From an uncultured Campylobacter sp. (lineage in GTDB: Bacteria; Campylobacterota; Campylobacteria; Campylobacterales; Campylobacteraceae), in assembly GCF_937890585.1 (NCBI RefSeq), contig NZ_CALACG010000219.1, forward strand, positions 1 through 10,172: a stretch of DNA of 10,172 nucleotides. Direction: 5' to 3'. The notes under the pieces are model-generated. The model was not told the DNA's origin. It saw only the letters and a program-made list of their open reading frames with translations, and did no database searches. A program made the position numbers and the translations under genes. Below, piece after piece: positions 6,185-10,172 of the stretch. Every line of letters begins with the position of its first letter. Position 1 is the stretch's first letter.

Positions 6185-6847
6185 TTAATAGGTGCAGAGT
6201 ATGTCAAGCAGTCTGCCAAGCTTTTGCATATCATTTAAGAAAAGCTGGTTTGGTTTTTGTGTAAATTCTTTGGCTTCTTCTAGGATTTTAGGCTCAGAGA
6301 TATTGTAAGCAAACTCCTTTTTCAGGATCTTTGCGCCCTTTTTATAAACAAATTTTGCCTCGATAAAACTTGCAAAAAAGCTATCATCTCTTAAATAGTA
6401 GTTGGTGGCCGCATTTACAAAAATTGGCTTTTGAGCCAAAAACTCACCACAAACGCCATTTGGTGATCTAAATTTAACACTCTCAACCACATCAGGCCTT
6501 ATCTCATAAAACCTTATCTCACTAGATTTTTTAAGAGCCAGAACATTACTAGCTTTGTTTAAATTTATAGAGGCGTTGTCAGCTTCAATGACGTTTATAA
6601 CGCCCTTTATAAGAGAATAAGCACTTGTGGTTTTATTTTGATCAAGAAAATTTACCATGCCAAAAAATGGCACGCTGGCATTTAGTTCAGCCAAATTTGG
6701 CATATTTTTGATTAGCAGCTGCTGCTTTTCGCTGTTTAGCTCAAAGTAGCTCACCATGATGGAAATTTCATCCTTTTTGCTAGGCATTTTTTGCGAGCAG
6801 GCCGCAAAAAAGAGCGCTGCAAGCAGTAGAACTACTAAATTTCTCAT
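6185..6847 (-). CDS. lipoprotein of unknown function downstream of purF
   Basis: A 220-residue predicted lipoprotein that I do not recognise. The signal peptide is short, with a hydrophobic core VVLLLAALFF, and the lipobox FAAC puts the lipidated residue at Cys17. Ser18-Gln19 after the cysteine gives no inner-membrane retention signal (no Asp at +2), so outer membrane is the default guess. The mature part is a mixed alpha/beta sequence with two further cysteines, in SPNGVCGEF and in DILCTY at the extreme C-terminus, which might form a disulfide. Its ATG overlaps the purF stop as ATGA, so translation is coupled to purF, but no purine-related role is evident. It is the last intact gene of the leftward unit, followed by the decayed gene. 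Confidence 0.75.
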   Translation of the reverse strand: MRNLVVLLLAALFFAACSQKMPSKKDEISIMVSYFELNSEKQQLLIKNMPNLAELNASVPFFGMVNFLDQNKTTSAYSLIKGVINVIEADNASINLNKASNVLALKKSSEIRFYEIRPDVVESVKFRSPNGVCGEFLAQKPIFVNAATNYYLRDDSFFASFIEAKFVYKKGAKILKKEFAYNISEPKILEEAKEFTQKPNQLFLNDMQKLGRLLDILCTY

Positions 6848-8181
6848 TTTATGAAGTAATCACCATCAAAGCTTACAAGCGAGTATTTTCTCTCGTTGCC
6901 GATACTCTCTTTAAGCTCATCAATGCTCAAAAACTCCAAGCTATCAGCTCCGATGTACTCTCTGACCTCTTCGATGCTTTTTTTAGCGCTTATTAGCTCC
7001 TCAAAGCTTGGTGTATCTATGCCGTATCGCTCAGGATACTTTAGCTCAGGGCACGCAACTCTGAAGTGAATTTCTTTCGCCCCTGCGTGTCTTAAAAGAT
7101 CGACCACCTTTTTAGAAGTGGTGCCACGAACGATGCTATCATCGATCACGACGATGCTTTTGCCCTCTAGCACGCTTGACATTGGATTAAGTTTTAGCTT
7201 GACCTTTAAATTTCTCATCTCTTGGCTTGGCTCGATGAATGTTCTGCCCACATAGTGATTTCTAGTGATGGCTAGCTCAAATGGAATTTTGCTCTCATTT
7301 GCGTATCCAAGCGCTGCTGGCACGCCGCTATCTGGCACTGGCACTACAAAGTCAGCCTTTACCTTGCTCTTTCTAGCAAGCACCTCGCCCATCTTTTTTC
7401 TCACTTCATAGACGCTTTTGCCCTCTATAACGCTATCTGGGCGTGCAAAATAGATGTACTCAAAGGCGCAAACTCTAGGCTCTGGCTCGAAAATTTGCAA
7501 GCTTTGAAACTCGCTCTTGCCATGCTCAAAAACTATCATCTCGCCAGGTCTAACATCTCTTATAAATGTTGCTCCCACAAGGTCAAACGCGCAAGTCTCG
7601 CTAGCTACGATGTATCCGCCGTCCTTTAGCCTGCCAAGGCTTAGCGGCCTAACACCCCAGCGGTCTCTGATGGCAAAAGTCTTGTGGCGTGACTGCACGA
7701 GCAAGCAGTAAGCACCTTTTATCTTGTCAAGTGCTGCGATGATGCGATCTTGTAGGTGTTCGTCGTGGTTTCTTGCGATGAGGTGGATGATGTTTTCGGT
7801 GTCCATATTTGTCTGAAATATCGCGCCATCTTTTATGAGCTCGTCTCTAACCTCGTCTTTATTGACCAAATTTCCGTTGTGAACGATCGAAATTTGACCC
7901 AAAGAGTAGTTGGCAGCTATGGGCTGAGCGTCACGGCCTGAGTTTTTGCCAGCTGTCGCGTAGCGGTTGTGACCGATCGCCATGTCGCCTTTTAGAGAGC
8001 TCAAGATCTCCTCGTTAAAGACCTCGGTGACTAGACCGTTGCCCTTGTGGGTAGAGATCTCGCCGTCGTTACAGACGCTGATGCCACTTGCCTCTTGACC
8101 ACGATGCTGCATAGAAAATAACGCATAATACGCTGTTTTCGCCGCATCTTTAGAATTTATGATACCAACTATCGCACACAT
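6844..8181 (-). CDS. purF: amidophosphoribosyltransferase
   Basis: PurF makes 5-phosphoribosylamine from PRPP and glutamine, the first committed step of purine synthesis, in the cytoplasm. The 445-residue product has Cys2 as the N-terminal nucleophile right after Met, so no propeptide needs removing. The glutaminase domain (2 to about 230) shows MQHRGQEASG (24-33), HNRYATAG (71-78), HNGNLVN (101-107) and NMDTE (125-129). The phosphoribosyltransferase domain has PVPDSG (281-286) and the PRPP loop VVIDDSIVRGTTS (344-356). It resembles the Bacillus-type sequence, but the C-terminal CxxCFTG region reads SLVSFDG (434-440), so both cluster cysteines appear replaced by serine, and the HPC site reads YPE. 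Cys238 remains. AGAGGA (8188-8193) lies 6 bp before the ATG. Identity is certain; loss of the cluster is inferred. Confidence 0.97.
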   Translation of the reverse strand: MCAIVGIINSKDAAKTAYYALFSMQHRGQEASGISVCNDGEISTHKGNGLVTEVFNEEILSSLKGDMAIGHNRYATAGKNSGRDAQPIAANYSLGQISIVHNGNLVNKDEVRDELIKDGAIFQTNMDTENIIHLIARNHDEHLQDRIIAALDKIKGAYCLLVQSRHKTFAIRDRWGVRPLSLGRLKDGGYIVASETCAFDLVGATFIRDVRPGEMIVFEHGKSEFQSLQIFEPEPRVCAFEYIYFARPDSVIEGKSVYEVRKKMGEVLARKSKVKADFVVPVPDSGVPAALGYANESKIPFELAITRNHYVGRTFIEPSQEMRNLKVKLKLNPMSSVLEGKSIVVIDDSIVRGTTSKKVVDLLRHAGAKEIHFRVACPELKYPERYGIDTPSFEELISAKKSIEEVREYIGADSLEFLSIDELKESIGNERKYSLVSFDGDYFIK

Positions 8182-8305
8182 CTTTTATCCTCTTTTCATC
8201 TTTTTAAATTTCATCTTTGTAGTTAAATTTCATAGCCAACGCTAAGCACTATTTGTAAGTGGCGTGTTATCCAAAATTCTGGCACATTTGCCGCCATTTG
8301 CACCA

Positions 8306-8311
8306 TTTATA
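8306..8311 (-). promoter_or_regulatory. possible -10 box upstream of purF
   Basis: TATAAA reads on the minus strand within TATTATAAAT, about 125 bp before the purF ATG. No good -35 is seen. If real, purF could be transcribed separately from dapB with a leader of about 115 nt. No purine riboswitch or other structured leader was recognised in 8182-8342. Co-transcription from dapB is equally possible. Confidence 0.25.
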
Positions 8312-8342
8312 ATAATCCACATGCGCTAAAATTAAATTTTTA

Positions 8343-8462
8343 TCATCTCAAATCAAACTCTCCAGCTCTTAAATTTTGGCGCTTTTCGCGCTCTGGCAGG
8401 TAGAATTTATCGCCAAATTCTAGCTTGTAGCTCTGCGCGTCATCAAGACTAAATTTAATCAT
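8343..8462 (-). CDS. 39-residue ORF overlapping the dapB stop codon
   Basis: A small open frame begins with ATG at 8462, overlapping the last 8 bp of dapB (ATGATTAA), and ends in TGA at 8343. The product, [20 protein letters not shown] followed by [19 protein letters not shown], is charged, has no signal peptide or membrane segment, and reads like a real soluble peptide: alternating hydrophobic residues, acidic and basic clusters, and no runs of Lys-Phe-Ile as in translated non-coding DNA here. GGGG about 5 bp before the ATG, inside dapB, could serve as ribosome site, and the overlap suggests reinitiation. I know no family for it. It may be a small protein or the start of a gene that has decayed. 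Confidence 0.45.
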   Translation of the reverse strand: MIKFSLDDAQSYKLEFGDKFYLPEREKRQNLRAGEFDLR

Positions 8463-9225
8463 CAAGCCCCAAACTATCGTCTATCGAGTATAGGCCACTA
8501 CTTTGATCTTTTAGCCAGATGGCTGCCTTGATCGCACCTTTTGAAAAGGTCGCTCTGCTCGTTGCGGTGTGGTTTAGCTCGATAAATTCGCCGTCATTGT
8601 AAAAGCCAACCGTGTGACGACCGACCACGTCGCCTCCACGAAGTGCCATAACCGCGATCTCATCTTTGCTTCTTGCGCCCACCATGCCAGCTCTGCCTGT
8701 TACTAAAACATCTTTTAAATTTAGATCCCTTGCCTCTGCCACGCAACCAGCCAAGGTCATCGCAGTGCCACTTGGAGCGTCCTTTTTGTATCTGTGGTGT
8801 TGCTCGACTATCTCGATATCAAATTCTCTTAAAACTTTTGAAGCTATCCTTGCTATGCGGTTTAACACTGCTACGCCTAGACTCATGTTTGTTGCGTAGA
8901 GTATTGGCATAGTACCTGATGCTAGGTGAAGCAAGTTTTTCTCGTCGTCATTTAGTCCAGTTGTGCCAATGACTAGTGGTTTTGGGTTGGTTCTAGCGTA
9001 GTTTAGCAGTGCTACGGTCGCTTCTTTTTGGCTAAAGTCGATGATGACGTCGCACGCTTCAAAAAATTTAGCAAAGTCATTTGTCAAAAGCTCGCTACTT
9101 AAATTTTCAACCTCATTTTTTTGGCTAAAAGCGACGCTTAAAGTGGCGTCTTTTTCATCTTTTAAACAAGAGATGATACTTTGAGCCATCTTGCCGCTAG
9201 CACCGTAAAGTCCTATTTTTACCAA
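8455..9225 (-). CDS. dapB: 4-hydroxy-tetrahydrodipicolinate reductase
   Basis: DapB reduces 4-hydroxy-tetrahydrodipicolinate with NAD(P)H to tetrahydrodipicolinate in lysine and meso-diaminopimelate synthesis, which also supplies the cell wall. The 256-residue protein has the N-terminal Rossmann motif GLYGASGKM (5-13), IGTTGL (86-91), ATNMSLGV (111-118), and the catalytic and substrate region [15 protein letters not shown] (141-155), with His143-His144, the following lysines and the SGT loop. The start codon is TTG at 9223-9225: AAAGGA (9232-9237) lies 6 bp before it, and the first in-frame ATG (residue 13) would cut through the dinucleotide motif. The stop is overlapped by the 39-codon ORF, and purF follows 273 bp later. 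Full family length; no defects seen. Confidence 0.96.
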   Translation of the reverse strand: MVKIGLYGASGKMAQSIISCLKDEKDATLSVAFSQKNEVENLSSELLTNDFAKFFEACDVIIDFSQKEATVALLNYARTNPKPLVIGTTGLNDDEKNLLHLASGTMPILYATNMSLGVAVLNRIARIASKVLREFDIEIVEQHHRYKKDAPSGTAMTLAGCVAEARDLNLKDVLVTGRAGMVGARSKDEIAVMALRGGDVVGRHTVGFYNDGEFIELNHTATSRATFSKGAIKAAIWLKDQSSGLYSIDDSLGLDD

Positions 9226-9492
9226 AATTTATCCTTTGATTTTTGGGTGAAATTTAACATAAAATTTATTATAGAGAGATTACGAAATGGCTTTTGAAAA
9301 GGGCTACTTGTAGCTAGAATTTAATTAAAAATTAGAATTTTGGTAATTATTAGACGCACCCACTTTTGCCTATTTTGTGTAAAAAGGCGGCTAAGCTCTG
9401 TCTTAGAGTTATTTTCTTTTAAAAGAGGTGTTCTGATAAGCCTAAAAACAAGTACTTTTAAAAATATAAATTTTACTAAAGAAGGTTTATCT
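9226..9492. other. intergenic region between trxB and dapB
   Basis: This stretch holds the dapB ribosome site and promoter at its left end and little else that I can name. On the minus strand a 56-codon frame is open (9321-9491), but it has no usable start codon. The part around 9350-9450 is less A/T-rich than the rest and includes CTTTTAAAAG, a 10-bp palindrome. It might be a gene relic or a dispersed element, but nothing proves either. Confidence 0.4.
9268..9273 (-). promoter_or_regulatory. -10 box of the dapB promoter
   Basis: A perfect TATAAT reads on the minus strand, 42 bp before the TTG start of dapB, giving a leader of roughly 35 nt that includes the AAAGGA site. The region 17-18 bp upstream has no clear TTGACA, which is usual for Campylobacter. 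The terminator after trxB supports independent transcription of dapB from here. Confidence 0.55.
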
Positions 9493-9529
9493 TAAAAAAG
9501 AAATTTAGCCAAATTTTTTGGCTAAATTT
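9493..9529 (-). terminator. intrinsic terminator of trxB
   Basis: AAATTTAGCCAAA (9501-9513) and TTTGGCTAAATTT (9517-9529) form a perfect 13-bp stem with a 3-nt loop. Read in the trxB direction it is followed at once by CTTTTTT (9494-9500), the U-tract of a Rho-independent terminator. It begins 5 bp after the trxB stop codon. Confidence 0.9.
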
Positions 9530-9534
9530 GAGTA

Positions 9535-10172
9535 TTAATGCAAGCTTTCTATGTAGCTCATAGCGCTAAGTGCAGCCACTGCGCCATCACCTGCTGCTAC
9601 GATGACTTGCTTTGGAGCATCCTCTCTGATGTCGCCTGCTACAAAGAGCCCTTTTAGGCTAGTTTGCATCTTAAGGTTAGTCTTTACCTGTCCGCCATCA
9701 GCCATTTCGCAGATAAATTTGCCGTTTTCGTCTTTTAAAATTTCGTTATTTACATTTAGTCCGACAAAGGTGAAAATGCCCGGCACATCAAGCACGCGCT
9801 CGCCATTTTTAGTATCAAGCACGATCTTTGTTAAACCCGTATTATCGCCAAGCGCCTCTTTTACAGTCGCACTTGTTATAAACTCGATCTTCTCATTTTT
9901 TCTAGCTTTTTCAACGGTTGTTGGTGCCGCTCTAAACTCGTCACGTCTATGCACTAGATAAACTTTTGAGCAGATATTTGCTAGATAAAGTGCCTCTTCA
10001 ACAGCTGTGTCGCCACCGCCAAGAACGGCTACCTCTTTGTTTTTGTAAAAGAAGCCATCGCATGTCGCGCATGTGCTAACGCCTTTGCCAAAGAATTCGT
10101 CCTCGCCTTTAAAGCCAGCACGTCTTGGGGTTGAGCCAGTCGCTACGATGACAGCCTTTGCCTGCTCGCTCT
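9535..10172 (-). CDS. trxB: thioredoxin reductase (5' part outside the window)
   Basis: The last 212 residues of an NADPH- and FAD-dependent thioredoxin reductase, which keeps thioredoxin reduced in the cytoplasm. The frame stays open to the window edge, so about the first 100 residues are missing. Numbering from the first full codon, [11 protein letters not shown] (7-17) is a FAD-domain strand, CATCDG (34-39) is the redox-active disulfide, and [15 protein letters not shown] (about 50-64) is the NADPH Rossmann loop. HRRDEFRA contacts the NADPH phosphate. The C-terminal [20 protein letters not shown], then [15 protein letters not shown], closes the FAD site; the QV-AAGDGA pattern is typical. 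An apparent internal start at 9954 falls in the middle of the NADPH domain and is not real. trxA often lies just upstream in relatives, but this cannot be checked here. Confidence 0.96.
   Translation of the reverse strand, partial: SEQAKAVIVATGSTPRRAGFKGEDEFFGKGVSTCATCDGFFYKNKEVAVLGGGDTAVEEALYLANICSKVYLVHRRDEFRAAPTTVEKARKNEKIEFITSATVKEALGDNTGLTKIVLDTKNGERVLDVPGIFTFVGLNVNNEILKDENGKFICEMADGGQVKTNLKMQTSLKGLFVAGDIREDAPKQVIVAAGDGAVAALSAMSYIESLH

Noticed and set aside
8182..8342. A purine riboswitch or other structured leader before purF
   Set aside because: No aptamer-like conserved loops or paired stems were recognised, and ε-proteobacteria are not known for purine riboswitches at this gene.
9321..9491. 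A 56-codon open frame on the minus strand between trxB and dapB
   Set aside because: It has no ATG, GTG or TTG near its beginning and starts inside the terminator U-tract; an open frame of this length can arise by chance. It might be a relic, but there is no support.
9535..9954. A separate 139-residue gene starting at MHRRDEF
   Set aside because: The same frame continues without a stop to the window edge with clear thioredoxin reductase motifs; the codon before His is GTG for Val, and the internal ATG-like start is an artefact of reading from a shifted start.
9602..9961. A 119-residue plus-strand ORF opposite trxB
   Set aside because: It is antisense to a well-conserved gene, with serine- and proline-rich shadow composition and no family motif.

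Overview
The window looks like chromosome from a Campylobacter of the concisus/curvus/showae group. The grounds are the A+T-rich composition, the extreme abundance of AAATTT in non-coding DNA, the ε-proteobacterial style of the proteins, and tightly overlapping genes. Genus is inferred from these features; species cannot be fixed from the window alone. There are no RNA genes, insertion sequences, CRISPR arrays or phage genes.

Left block (about 480-3506, all on the minus strand, transcribed leftwards). A five-gene operon starts with three overlapping lipoprotein genes: a CsgG-family protein, a DUF4810 protein and a DUF799/GNA1162 protein. An EamA/DMT permease with ten membrane segments and a short Sua5/YrdC/TsaC-like protein follow. 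The trio is a recurring cell-envelope module whose job is not settled. The operon fades into about 480 bp with no gene (1-479) that carries 17 copies of AAATTT.

Middle block (3507-5592). A divergent regulatory region holds a good sigma-70 promoter (TTGACA, 18 bp, TAAAAT) whose -35 box runs into a perfect 12-bp palindrome. It drives a two-gene plus-strand operon: an ATP-dependent activase of the HgdC/YjiL type and a double-cubane-cluster reductase of the HgdB/YjiM type. No dehydratase partner subunit or CoA-transferase is beside them, so the substrate is unknown.

5593-6184 contains hairpins between convergent operons and a decayed minus-strand gene. That gene is broken by an in-frame stop and three single-base frameshifts, at least two of them at A runs.

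Right block (6185-10172, all minus strand). Reading leftwards from the window edge the order is trxB (5' end cut off), a strong intrinsic terminator, dapB (TTG start), a 39-codon ORF overlapping the dapB stop, purF, and an unknown lipoprotein overlapping purF by 4 bp. These are housekeeping genes for thioredoxin reduction, lysine/diaminopimelate synthesis and purine synthesis. The PurF appears to have lost the cysteines that hold the iron-sulfur cluster in Bacillus-type enzymes.
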